Source of the DNA: Chloroflexota bacterium
GTDB lineage: Bacteria > Chloroflexota > Anaerolineae > Anaerolineales > Villigracilaceae
Direction of reading: 5' to 3'
NCBI GenBank assembly: GCA_021796315.1
Contig: JAJYOH010000036.1
Coordinates: 1 to 20,711 of the forward strand
Length of the DNA: 20,711 bases
The translations under genes and the position numbers were made by a program. Under the pieces are notes generated by a model. The model was not told the origin of the DNA. It made no database searches and worked only from the letters and a program-made list of their open reading frames with translations. Shown in pieces: positions 1 to 7,990 of the stretch (its first letter is position 1; the number at the start of each line of letters is the position of its first letter).

Positions 1-23
1 TTCCTGCTTTTTGGAAATACCCA

Positions 24-53
24 TTGACAATTGAGTTTTTCCTGTGCTAGAAT
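24..53 (+). promoter_or_regulatory. Sigma-70-like promoter for the carbohydrate operon
   Basis: A perfect -35 box TTGACA (24-29) is followed after 18 bp by TAGAAT (48-53). The -10 box carries the extended TG motif (TGCTAGAAT, 45-53). The predicted start point is near 59-61, leaving a leader of about 145 nt before the first convincing start codon at 207. The match is by eye only. Confidence 0.6.
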
Positions 54-58
54 AAGTT

Positions 59-92
59 TGCAAATTATTGCACATATTGAAATTAATTGCAA
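59..92. promoter_or_regulatory. Two tandem dyads at the predicted start point (operator candidate)
   Basis: Two AT-rich palindromes lie side by side. TGCAA-ATTA-TTGCA (59-72) is a perfect 5-bp inverted repeat. TTGAAATTAATTGCAA (77-92) is a palindrome with one mismatched pair. Their centres are 19 bp apart, close to two helical turns, and they sit on the predicted transcription start of the operon. This is the layout of a repressor site for a LacI-, GntR- or DeoR-type sugar regulator, but no such regulator is encoded in the window, so the assignment is inference. Confidence 0.4.
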
Positions 93-206
93 GCTTTTTC
101 GAGCATCTAACAATTGCAGCCATCCCGGTTATTACCCCGGCATCTTTTTTACCCAGTTCTGAATGTGCGCTGAGTCAAGCAGAGCTTAATTATAGAAAGA
201 GGCTAA

Positions 207-419
207 ATGTCAACCATCACGGGATACATCGACTATCCGAAGCGGGAATTCTGTCACGATATCCGCTGCACCATCCAAACTTTGCTTGATCAGGAAAACG
301 AAGGGTCTGAGAAATATGAATTGATTCGTGGAATCTGCAAGACCGATTGCTTACATACCACCCATGAGCTCCACGCTTGGTTAATCAATCATGGCTACCT
401 AGTTGTTCGGCAGCCTTAA
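207..419 (+). CDS. Small Cys/His-containing protein, function unknown
   Basis: This 70-residue protein opens the operon. It has a usable Shine-Dalgarno site (AGAAAGAGG) 5 nt before its ATG, and it sits between the promoter and the LsrF-type gene. I do not recognise the family. Four cysteines (residues 16, 21, 44, 48) and five histidines (17, 50, 53, 56, 62) are spread over the protein, with the local pattern GICKTDCLHTTHELHAWL near the C-terminus, which could bind a metal. No signal peptide or membrane segment is seen. The 78-nt gap to the next gene contains no terminator, so co-transcription is likely. An overlapping longer frame from 68 begins with TTG and has no ribosome site, so I prefer 207. 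Confidence 0.6.
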   Translation: MSTITGYIDYPKREFCHDIRCTIQTLLDQENEGSEKYELIRGICKTDCLHTTHELHAWLINHGYLVVRQP

Positions 420-497
420 GTGGATCCTTCAAAACCGCAGTCCGTTAGCGGCAGGAAAACTGTAAATTAACTTTCAATTATGAAAAAGGAGGCAAGT

Positions 498-1286
498 ATG
501 GATTGGGGTATGGCCAACCGTATGTCAAAATTATTCAAGGCCGATGGAAACTGCTTTTACCTAGCAATGGATCACGGCTATTTTCAGGGTCCTACTCACG
601 GGTTGGAAAAGCCGGGCGAGACCCTGGCTCCTCTGGCGTCCTATGTGGATGCCATCTTCGTGCCACGCGGCACGCTGCGAGCTGCAATCGATCCTGCCAT
701 TAAAGCCAGCATCATCTTACGTGTCTCGGGCGGGAACAGCATGGTTGGAGAGGATCTAGCTAATGAAGATGTGACTGTTTCGATCGATGAGATCCTGCGT
801 CTGAACGCTAGCGCGGTCGGCTACTCGGCATATGTAGGCAGCAAGTACGAGCACCAGACATTGATGGGCTTGTATAATCTGGTCAACGCCTGTGCTCCGT
901 ACGGTATTCCCGTGATGGCTGTTACAGCGGTTGGCCGCGAACTTGCCGACAAACAGGAGACACGCTTTCTCGCCATGGCCTGCCGTGTATGTGCAGAGGC
1001 AGGCGCTAGCGTGGTCAAGACATACTATACAAAGGACTTTGAGAAGATCGTGGATGGCTGCCCGGTTCCGGTGGTGATCGCTGGAGGCCCGAAAACCGAC
1101 TCTCAGCTCGAGGTTCTCGAATTCGTTTACGATGGCATGCAACGCGGGGCGCGGGGCGTCAACCTGGGTCGTAATATTTGGCAGGATGGAAACCCGGCTG
1201 GCATGGCTCGGGCCCTGCAGGCGGTCATCCACGAGAAGACCACTCCAAAGGATGCTTTTGAGTTGTACCGCTCAATGAAAGCATAA
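498..1286 (+). CDS. lsrF: LsrF-type class I aldolase/thiolase
   Basis: This is a DeoC/FbaB-superfamily TIM barrel closely resembling E. coli LsrF, the 3-hydroxy-5-phosphonooxypentane-2,4-dione thiolase that completes breakdown of phosphorylated autoinducer-2. Seen in the 262-residue product: DWGM near the N-terminus, AMDHGYFQGPT (23-33), KYEHQ (116-120), KTYY with the likely Schiff-base Lys174, VPVVIAGGPK, and the phosphate-binding GRNIW near 224-228. The start at 498 is preferred over ATG 480 because AAGGAGG lies 6 nt before it. E. coli LsrF is about 30 residues longer at the N-terminus. No lsrA/B/C/D/K/R genes are visible in the window, so the substrate may not be AI-2. Related enzymes act on other phosphorylated ketoses. 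The fold and chemistry are secure; the substrate is not. Confidence 0.85.
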   Translation: MDWGMANRMSKLFKADGNCFYLAMDHGYFQGPTHGLEKPGETLAPLASYVDAIFVPRGTLRAAIDPAIKASIILRVSGGNSMVGEDLANEDVTVSIDEILRLNASAVGYSAYVGSKYEHQTLMGLYNLVNACAPYGIPVMAVTAVGRELADKQETRFLAMACRVCAEAGASVVKTYYTKDFEKIVDGCPVPVVIAGGPKTDSQLEVLEFVYDGMQRGARGVNLGRNIWQDGNPAGMARALQAVIHEKTTPKDAFELYRSMKA

Positions 1287-1295
1287 ACGATATTC

Positions 1296-1336
1296 AAACA
1301 TGGAGGAATAAAGGTCATCTTTATTCCTCCATGTTT
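1296..1336 (+). other. 18-bp perfect intercistronic hairpin
   Basis: AAACATGGAGGAATAAAG (1296-1313) and its exact complement (1319-1336) enclose a 5-nt loop in the 64-nt space between lsrF and the following gene. There is no T-run after the stem (CCGGAAAATC follows), so it is a poor intrinsic terminator. It is better read as an mRNA-stabilising or processing hairpin that could set different levels for the two genes. The 3' arm carries an anti-Shine-Dalgarno-like CCTCC, and the next gene starts 14 nt later with no good ribosome site. Confidence 0.65.
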
Positions 1337-1350
1337 CCGGAAAATCACTC

Positions 1351-3132
1351 ATGAATCTCTCCTTGAATAATCCCATAAGTAACCTAATGTCCGATGAAGT
1401 AATCAGACTAAAAGAGATCTATCAGCAAATGGAAGTTGATGGTTTAATCCTGACTTTCATTGGTGGCAGCATATCTCTTAAGACCACGTCGGAAGACCTA
1501 TTTGGACATCCGGTCGAATCGTTATTGATTCAGGATACGTCAAAGGCCTCACCCGTTCTGGCACGGTTAGAGGTATTACGCAGCCTCGCAGAACTGCAAA
1601 ACCCCTCCAAGGCAGAGTTTGAGCGTGAATTATCTGCGAGTCGACTTAATTCAGAAAGTTCCCTTCCTAATGAGACTTCACTCTTGCATGCCTGTATTGC
1701 CAACCGGGCGGCAGTGCTGATTACTTGTGTGCCGATAATGGCAATGGGGTCTATAGTGAATTGGCGTGAAAAAATCAACGCAGTTTTTGGCCCAGAGGTG
1801 GTAGCATTTGATTATGCCGAATGTGGTGTGAAATTTTATAGCGATCTCATGAAGGCTACACAGACTCAATCAATAAATGGACTTTATTTACGCTTTCGCG
1901 GTTTATTAATACTCGCAGATAATTTGGATCGGCTCGCTAAACAGGCATCCGTTCGCGCACAACAGGCTCTCAAAGCCATCGGCGAAATACAATCGGCCCC
2001 CAAAGCAAGAATCGTCACGCCACAACCGATAAGAGTAAAGATCGCAAAATATCGCCAGGAATTATCCAAGACAGTTGGGCAACGATTGCTTGTTTGCCAG
2101 CTTGAGAACATACCAGCTGACACCGCAGGCAAAATCGGAGCTTGCTCGGTCAGGCAAGCTAACGTGCTAGCTTACGAACTCCCCGACTTACCACAACCTG
2201 AGCCAGAAATTGGAACGATCATTCATGCGCAAAATGCGTCAGAGCTTGAATACCGAGTTAAACTGACAAAGTCGGCTTTTGAGATACAGTCAGCCGCCTC
2301 TCGCTTAGGTCCGCTTGAGCTGTTACCAATTAAACATCTCTCCTTTGCTGAGATAGGCATAATGCCAAACGATGTATTCAAGGGAGAGGTCGCACTTGTT
2401 ACTGGTGCAGCAGCAGGAATCGGGAAAGCTTGCGTTGAATCCCTTCTGATACGCGGAGCTGCAGTTATTGCACTGGATATTAAATCGGAAATTATTGATT
2501 TGTTCGATACACCCGCCTATTTAGGGATGGAATGTGATCTCACTAATGAAGCAGTCACTCTCGAGTGCTTCGAGAAAGGTGTGCGGGCTTTCGGCGGATT
2601 GGATATGTTGGTTCTAAATGCCGGCATTTTTCCAGCCAGTTGCAATCTGGACGCCATGACTATGGAATATTGGCGGAGGGTGATGGAAATCAATCTTGAC
2701 GTGAATGTCACTTTATTACGCGAGTCTTATCCACTCCTCAAATGCGCTCCAGGCTACGGGCGGGTAGTGATCAATGCATCTCGGAATGTACCAGCTCCAG
2801 GTCCAGGTGCCGCAGCGTACTCTGCGTCCAAATCAGCATTGACCCAGCTTGGGCGAGTTGCAGCCCTGGAATGGAGTCCAAGCCATATCCGCGTCAACAT
2901 ACTACATCCGCATGCGGTTTTTGATACAGGTATATGGACAGATGAAGTGATCAAGAGTCGCGCTTCCAAATATAAATTAACGGTTGATCAATACAAAACT
3001 AATAACCTGTTGGGCGTAGAACTTAGTAGCCATGATATCGGCGAATTGGTAGCCGAAATGTTAGGGCCAGTCTTTTCAAAAACGACTGGGGCACAGATCC
3101 CTATTGATGGCGGCAGTGACCGCGTTATCTAG
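1351..3132 (+). CDS. RhaEW-like fusion: degenerate class II aldolase domain + SDR dehydrogenase
   Basis: The 593-residue protein matches the bifunctional rhamnulose-1-phosphate aldolase/short-chain dehydrogenase family (B. subtilis RhaEW/YuxG), usually about 680-700 residues. The C-terminal SDR half is well preserved: TGAAAGIG (351-358, NAD(P) binding), NAGI (423-426), Ser477, and YSASK with Tyr490/Lys494, in the family context NVPAPGPGAAAYSASK. It also has the family C-terminus (GAQIPIDGGSDRVI). The N-terminal half aligns along its length with the zinc aldolase domain but has lost its catalytic signature. GGGNTSVK is replaced by IGGSISLK (37-44), the zinc motif HTHAD by ITCVP (124-128), and the C-terminal metal histidine (QHG) by RFRG (181-184). 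I infer a working dehydrogenase, acting on lactaldehyde or a similar aldehyde, with a non-catalytic N-terminal domain. The gene has no strong Shine-Dalgarno site and follows the 18-bp hairpin. Confidence 0.8.
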   Translation: MNLSLNNPISNLMSDEVIRLKEIYQQMEVDGLILTFIGGSISLKTTSEDLFGHPVESLLIQDTSKASPVLARLEVLRSLAELQNPSKAEFERELSASRLNSESSLPNETSLLHACIANRAAVLITCVPIMAMGSIVNWREKINAVFGPEVVAFDYAECGVKFYSDLMKATQTQSINGLYLRFRGLLILADNLDRLAKQASVRAQQALKAIGEIQSAPKARIVTPQPIRVKIAKYRQELSKTVGQRLLVCQLENIPADTAGKIGACSVRQANVLAYELPDLPQPEPEIGTIIHAQNASELEYRVKLTKSAFEIQSAASRLGPLELLPIKHLSFAEIGIMPNDVFKGEVALVTGAAAGIGKACVESLLIRGAAVIALDIKSEIIDLFDTPAYLGMECDLTNEAVTLECFEKGVRAFGGLDMLVLNAGIFPASCNLDAMTMEYWRRVMEINLDVNVTLLRESYPLLKCAPGYGRVVINASRNVPAPGPGAAAYSASKSALTQLGRVAALEWSPSHIRVNILHPHAVFDTGIWTDEVIKSRASKYKLTVDQYKTNNLLGVELSSHDIGELVAEMLGPVFSKTTGAQIPIDGGSDRVI

Positions 3133-3172
3133 ACATATCCGCCTTGCAGCTAAGATAATGATGTTGTCAATT

Positions 3173-4912
3173 ATGAAACAAACACAAAAAAACGCGCAAC
3201 CAATCACATTGCAGGGAGTATCAGGCGCACCGGGCCTGGTAAGTGGTCCGGCCTTCCTTTGGCAAAAGAAGCAACTAAGCATCCCGCGTCTTAATGAACA
3301 GGATCCTGAGAAGGAAGGCGTCCGCCTCCAGCAAGCAGTTAGCCTCGCTTGTTCTCAGATCCAGGATTTAAGTAATAAACTGGAGTCTGACGGCCATCCA
3401 GAAGAAGCCGCAGTTTTTGCGGCACATGCAATGTTGGTAGAAGACAAAGCTCTTCACCGCCGGGTAAAGCAAGCATTATCTGGCGGTTTGAACGCTGAAG
3501 CGGCATGGTCGGATTCTATAGAAGCGTTTGCCTTTCAATTGGAGGGATTAGCCGACCAGACTTTCCGCCTGCGAGCAGCAGACTTGCGCGATGTAGGCGA
3601 CCGCATCTTACGCATCTTGCTTAAAGAACCAATCGCGACCACCGTTATAGATATCCCTTCGGTAATCATCGCTCGCGACCTCTCCCCTTCTGAGACGGTA
3701 AATATAAATAGAAACACTGTACTGGGATTTTGCACTGCTGATGGCGGGCCAACTTCTCATACTGCCATACTTGCCAAAGCCCTTGGAATACCGGCTGTTG
3801 TCAGCTTGGGACCTAAGATTCTGGGCATAGAAGCAGGTACTACCATTCTTGTCAATGGAAATAATGGACAGGTAATTACTTCACCGGATGAGAAGACCAA
3901 GTCCGCTTTTCAGACCCAGTCTAATCAAGCCTCGGCTAAATTTCAAACTGAGCTCGCAACGGCACAAGCCCCTGCTGTAACCATTGATGGAAAACATTTT
4001 GAAGTGGTAGCTAATATCGGTGGTTTGGAAGATGCACAAAATGCTCTGCATTATGGTGCAGAAGGCGTCGGTCTTTTCCGAACCGAATTTCTGTTCCTGG
4101 AGCGCACATCCAGCCCGAGTGAAGAGGAACAATTTAAGTCATATCAGGAAGTATTAAACGTAATGGGCAATCGACCAGTGGTGGCGCGTACAATTGATGC
4201 GGGCGGAGATAAAGAACTATCCTATCTTGCTCAAGGGCAGGAAGCAAACCCGTTTCTTGGTTGGCGTGCCATACGCCTGTGTTTGTCACAACCTGAGTTA
4301 TTCAAGCAACAATTACGTGCTTTATTACGGGCCAGTGCTGGACATGATTTGCGAATCATGTTCCCAATGATCGCCACATTGAACGAAATAAGACAGGCAA
4401 AAACTTTGCTTGCAGAAGCAAAACAAGAAATTCTGGCGCGTGGCTTATCCATTACTGAACACTTGCAGGTGGGCATCATGGTTGAAATCCCCTCAGCAGC
4501 AATCCTGGCATATCAATTTGCACGTGAAGTGGATTTCTTCAGCATCGGGACCAATGATCTGACCCAATATACACTAGCAGCGGACCGTACAAACCCGAAG
4601 GTAGCGCACTTGAATGACCATTGCCATCCAGCTGTTCTACATCTTATTGAACGGACTGCTCGGGCTGCACATGCAGCTGGCATTTGGGTGGGCGTATGTG
4701 GCGAAATGGCTGGTGATGCAGAGGCTCTTCCACTTTTAGTTGGGCTTGGAATCGACGAGCTCAGTATGTCGCCAACCTTAATCCCGCGCGCCAAAAGCAT
4801 GATACGCCGCTTGACACTGAATCAAGCCGAAGGTTTAGTAACGGACGCACTAACTTACGATTCGGCTGAGACGGTGCGAACTCTTGTCAGGCAGTCCGTC
4901 CAACAATTCTAA
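3173..4912 (+). CDS. ptsI: Phosphoenolpyruvate-protein phosphotransferase (PTS enzyme I)
   Basis: Enzyme I takes phosphate from PEP and passes it to HPr. The 579-residue form from ATG 3173 matches the normal length (E. coli 575). Seen: GVSGAPG near the N-terminus, the phospho-histidine motif GGPTSHTAI (His196), then the PEP-binding barrel with GLFRTEFLF, RTIDAGGDK, NPFLGWRAIRL, IMVEIPSA, FSIGTNDLTQYT and the active cysteine motif VGVCGEMAGD. Start choice is uncertain. ATG 3104 would overlap the upstream gene by 29 nt and add 23 atypical residues, ATG 3158 is also possible, and none has a strong ribosome site. No HPr or EII gene is visible here. The operon position suggests service to a DhaM-type or other PTS-dependent step encoded elsewhere, which is inference. 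Confidence 0.9.
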   Translation: MKQTQKNAQPITLQGVSGAPGLVSGPAFLWQKKQLSIPRLNEQDPEKEGVRLQQAVSLACSQIQDLSNKLESDGHPEEAAVFAAHAMLVEDKALHRRVKQALSGGLNAEAAWSDSIEAFAFQLEGLADQTFRLRAADLRDVGDRILRILLKEPIATTVIDIPSVIIARDLSPSETVNINRNTVLGFCTADGGPTSHTAILAKALGIPAVVSLGPKILGIEAGTTILVNGNNGQVITSPDEKTKSAFQTQSNQASAKFQTELATAQAPAVTIDGKHFEVVANIGGLEDAQNALHYGAEGVGLFRTEFLFLERTSSPSEEEQFKSYQEVLNVMGNRPVVARTIDAGGDKELSYLAQGQEANPFLGWRAIRLCLSQPELFKQQLRALLRASAGHDLRIMFPMIATLNEIRQAKTLLAEAKQEILARGLSITEHLQVGIMVEIPSAAILAYQFAREVDFFSIGTNDLTQYTLAADRTNPKVAHLNDHCHPAVLHLIERTARAAHAAGIWVGVCGEMAGDAEALPLLVGLGIDELSMSPTLIPRAKSMIRRLTLNQAEGLVTDALTYDSAETVRTLVRQSVQQF

Positions 4913-4992
4913 TTGGATTTCCTCCCCTGCTAATAGATTTCAGTCCGCAATGATGTTGGTTTGCAAAATCTGCACTGCATATCTATTTACAT

Positions 4993-5010
4993 AATCATCC
5001 ACAGATGATT
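4993..5010 (+). promoter_or_regulatory. Small hairpin in the ptsI-rhaD gap
   Basis: The 147-nt gap between enzyme I and the aldolase gene holds a 7-bp stem AATCATC/GATGATT with a 4-nt loop. No T-run follows and no strong promoter is visible. It may mark an operator or processing site, and transcription may read through it. Confidence 0.25.
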
Positions 5011-5059
5011 GTTGCGGGGAAGAAAATGAGGAAGTCAATATATATTAAGGGCAATCTGC

Positions 5060-5881
5060 ATGATAAATAAACCTTATCCAACCCTAGATGAGCTGTTAAT
5101 CATGGTCGGCGATGCCGGCAAGCATCTCTCTGAAATTGGCGCCAGCGAGGGAACTGCAGGCAACATTTCTGTTTGTTTGCGTTGGGATGTGCGGCCGGAT
5201 AAGATTTTTTCTGTTTGCGAAACAATCGAACTGCCACAAATAGTTCCTGAACTAAAAGGAGCTACTTTTGTGGTCACTGGATCGGGCGGACGTTTGCGCG
5301 AAATCATCGACAATCCATCTGCCAATCTAGCCTGCCTGGTTGTTAATGAGGGGGGCAAGACCGCCAAACTTTATACAGCACCGGAGCGAAAATTCCATCA
5401 TGTAACCAGCGAATTTAACTCACATCTAGCCGTGCATTATGATCGAATGGTCTCGCGCAACACCAACTTTCACGCCATCATCCATACTCACCCCCCCTAT
5501 TTAACATATCTTAGCCATATTCCCCGCTATCAGAATACGAGTTATCTCAACAGACATATCTTACGATGGCAACCGGAGATGATTGTGAATCTTCCTGAGG
5601 GGGTTGGTTTTGCCCCCTTTGAATTGCCCGCATCTTCAAGATTGGTTTCAGTTAATGTGGATTTGCTTCGCCAACATCACATTGTTGTCTGGGCCAAGCA
5701 TGGAGTCATGGCTCGCTCTGATAGCTCTCTTAAACACGCAGCTGATCGTACGGAATACGCGGAAACCGGCGCACGTTACGAATATCTTAACCTGACTACC
5801 TGCGAAATCGCGACAGGCCTTGCTCCAGATGAGATTCGTGCTATATGCCAAGCATTCAAAGTTCAACAAAGCATCTTTTAG
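5060..5881 (+). CDS. rhaD: Class II aldolase, rhamnulose-1-phosphate aldolase (RhaD) type
   Basis: A zinc-dependent aldolase expected to split a ketose-1-phosphate into DHAP and an aldehyde (lactaldehyde for rhamnulose-1-phosphate). Its 273 residues match E. coli RhaD (274) in length and motif order. Seen: TAGNIS (32-37), FVVTGSGGRLR (70-80), SANL, catalytic Glu118 in TSEFNSH, zinc ligands His142 and His144 in IIHTHPPYL, EGVGFAPF (180-187) and the third ligand His214 in WAKHGV. All expected metal residues are present, in contrast to the fused aldolase domain at 1351. The gene is followed 15 nt later by the HAD gene. No rhaA or rhaB is in the window, so the natural sugar is not proven; 5-deoxyribulose-1-phosphate or fuculose-1-phosphate would also fit the chemistry. 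Confidence 0.85.
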   Translation: MINKPYPTLDELLIMVGDAGKHLSEIGASEGTAGNISVCLRWDVRPDKIFSVCETIELPQIVPELKGATFVVTGSGGRLREIIDNPSANLACLVVNEGGKTAKLYTAPERKFHHVTSEFNSHLAVHYDRMVSRNTNFHAIIHTHPPYLTYLSHIPRYQNTSYLNRHILRWQPEMIVNLPEGVGFAPFELPASSRLVSVNVDLLRQHHIVVWAKHGVMARSDSSLKHAADRTEYAETGARYEYLNLTTCEIATGLAPDEIRAICQAFKVQQSIF

Positions 5882-5896
5882 GAGTCAGACCCAAAT

Positions 5897-6691
5897 ATGA
5901 ATGAAACCAATCCTATCCGCCTGGTTGCCTTGGATTTGGATGGCACATTACTAAATGAAAAATTTGAGTTGACAGAAGAAGTACGAGCTTCTGTCCAGCG
6001 CGCCCAGGATGCCGGATTGCTGGTCGTTATTGCAACTGGGCGGGATAGACGATCAGCAGAACCTTTTCTTCAAGAACTTGAAGCCAGTCGGTTTGTGATC
6101 ACATCGGGCGGTGCGCTGGTATGGATTGATGGACAAATCATCGCCCAAAACAGTTTTACATCTAAGCAAATAACCAATATTCTGAACCTTGGACGAAAAT
6201 ACCAGACCGGTATTTTCGTCGACCAGCCTGAGCAAAGTTGGAGGTTCGGCAATCAAGTTTACACAGGCATGTATTCGCATTTGAGTAATTCGACTCCAAA
6301 CTATCGGGTTGAATCTTTGGTGGATCCATCTCCTATAAAAGTCTCATTAGTCCAAGAACGCAGAATCTTAATTAAGCTACGAGAACAACTTGCATTTCAA
6401 AATCCAGAATTGAACATGGTCTTTCCTTTCGAACATATTCTTGATATCAATCCATCCGGGACCAATAAAGGCTCAGCCTTAACTCACTTAGCCCAAGTCC
6501 TTGATATTCATACACATGAAATTGCCACCGTAGGCGATTCCGAGAACGATATCAGTATGTTCATGATATCTGGTTTATCTTTCGCCATGAGGAATGCGCC
6601 AGAACACGTTCAACAGTTTGCTAATTACATTGCGCCCAGAAATGACCAAAATGGAGTTGTCAATGCAATAGATTCAATCTTAGACCACTAA
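5897..6691 (+). CDS. Cof-type HAD-IIB sugar phosphatase
   Basis: This 264-residue haloacid dehalogenase-superfamily hydrolase probably removes phosphate from a sugar phosphate. Motif I is DLDGTLL with Asp13 (nucleophile) and Asp15, motif II is VIATGR, the motif III lysine lies in GTNKGSAL, and motif IV is VGDSENDISMF. The type IIB cap lies between motifs II and III. An AGGAG site overlaps the end of rhaD, and the gap is only 15 nt, so it is the last gene of the operon. The substrate cannot be told from sequence. It may drain or detoxify phosphorylated intermediates made by the two aldolases. Confidence 0.85.
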   Translation: MNETNPIRLVALDLDGTLLNEKFELTEEVRASVQRAQDAGLLVVIATGRDRRSAEPFLQELEASRFVITSGGALVWIDGQIIAQNSFTSKQITNILNLGRKYQTGIFVDQPEQSWRFGNQVYTGMYSHLSNSTPNYRVESLVDPSPIKVSLVQERRILIKLREQLAFQNPELNMVFPFEHILDINPSGTNKGSALTHLAQVLDIHTHEIATVGDSENDISMFMISGLSFAMRNAPEHVQQFANYIAPRNDQNGVVNAIDSILDH

Positions 6692-6705
6692 AAAGAGGGT
6701 CGTGA

Positions 6706-6963
6706 TTTTATTTTGATGGCTTTTATTGCATCGGAAATCTTAAGAACATTGTTGGGAAAATATTAACTTGGGCATATGCTGCACTACCTCCCACTACACC
6801 CTTAAAAGTGCATTGCTTTTGGCCATATGATGATCGTGTATTCCCCAATAAACCGATTATCCAGCTCGCTTATGATTTACCTTATGTAGACTTACTTCCA
6901 AGTAGTTCTTCCATAAATGGATTCGGATGTAATTTGGGCACTGGACTCGAGAAAACCCCTTAA
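6706..6963 (+). pseudogene. Start-less coding-like remnant, family unknown
   Basis: The 372-nt convergent gap between the HAD gene and the LysR gene has no intact gene. One plus-strand frame stays open for 85 codons (6706-6960) up to TAA, following a TGA at 6703. It has no ATG and no early GTG/TTG with a ribosome site. The translation is not low-complexity and looks protein-like, with pieces such as VHCFWPYDDRVFPNKPI and QLAYDLPYVDLLP and an ending GLEKTP. I do not recognise it. A 3' remnant of a deleted gene is the simplest reading; chance openness in this frame is possible. No terminator hairpin with a T-run is visible for either converging operon. Confidence 0.3.
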
Positions 6964-7063
6964 AATCACTCGTTCATGCCTTATTGCGCAGGAAAAATTT
7001 GTCCGATTGTGTATATCCCTGCCCCTGTCCGGCCTGCTTCGATTATTATGTCAAGCAGCGTTT

Positions 7064-7990
7064 CTACGTCCCCTGCTTCGGCAATCGCAACAGATCCTCG
7101 TTCTCCGGGGCATGAACAAAACTCCAGAAGGTATCCCGGGGACGATAAGAATCGCCAACTCGTTTTCTAGCCATGTAAATGGTTCGCTGCAAAGCAAGAC
7201 CTTCTATGGGAATGGCTACAAGATTGCCGCGTTCCAACGGGTAGGCAGCGGCTATTTCGGAGGCGAAAGCCACGCCATACCCATCAGCAACGGTGCGAAC
7301 GATCGCCTCTGCATTGCCCAACTCTATAAAAATATTCAAATCTTCCAGACTGATATCATGTTTGGCCAATTCTTCAAGAACCACTTGCCGCGTTCCTGAA
7401 GTTGGTTCGCGCATAATCACCGGCTCTTCAAGAAGTTCGGACGGCTCAATTGAGGAGCGCAGGGACCAGCGATGATTGGCTGGTACGATCAATGTAATCG
7501 TATCGCGGAAGAATTCCTGAATTTCCAAATTTGGATCGCCCACTTCCCGGCTCAGAACACCCAAATGGGCATCACCATCCAAAAGATCAAGGGTAATTTT
7601 TTCTGGAGCGCAGGCAGGGATGCGTACCTGTATCCCTGGGTAGCGTAATCGAAAGCGGGCCGCCAGTTGTGGCAGAATGTATTTCCCAGCAGTCGTGCTG
7701 CAAGCAATCCGAAGTTCGCCCGCTACCTGATGTAATGAAGACATAATGGCTTGAAGATTGGCGGTGTCATGCAACAGTTGTCGCGCCCAAGGTAAAAGCA
7801 GTTGACCGGCCTCCGTCAACTGCAGGCCGGTACTACTCCTGATGAAAAGAGTGGCGCCCAATTCCTGTTCCAGCATTTTGATCTGGTGACTCACTGTAGG
7901 CTGACTGGGATGAAGTCATTTGGCAGCTTCGGAGATATTCAATTTTTCGGCCGCGCATAGGAAAGTCTCGATCTTTTGAAGATCAATCAT
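7064..7990 (-). pseudogene. LysR-family regulator with in-frame TGA in the HTH
   Basis: Read from ATG 7990, the frame gives a 308-residue LysR protein except for a TGA at codon 25 (7916-7918). Residues before it (MIDLQKIETFLCAAEKLNIS) and after it (LHPSQPTVSHQIKMLEQELG) join into a normal winged HTH, with a residue such as Arg or Gln expected at the stop. A CGA to TGA change would explain it. The effector domain (about 90-295) is intact. Internal initiation at GTG 7894 would give 276 residues lacking most of the HTH. The ATG overlaps the end of the VKOR gene by 8 nt, so the two are coupled. Selenocysteine or stop-codon reassignment is unlikely, since other genes here end in TGA. The effector is unknown. 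Confidence 0.8.

Noticed and set aside
120..152. CCGG...CCGG followed by T6 in the first leader as a terminator
   Set aside because: The stem would be only 4 bp, too weak to call.
68..289. 73-residue frame at the left end
   Set aside because: Starts with TTG only about 8 nt after the predicted start point, has no ribosome site, and overlaps the better-supported gene at 207.
480..1286. Classical AI-2 (lsr) uptake operon
   Set aside because: Only the LsrF-type gene is present; no lsrK, lsrR, lsrG or transporter genes are visible.
7916..7918. Selenocysteine or reassigned TGA in the LysR gene
   Set aside because: The position is in the DNA-binding helix where Arg or Gln is expected, and several genes here (for example the MFS and DUF-adjacent genes) end in TGA.
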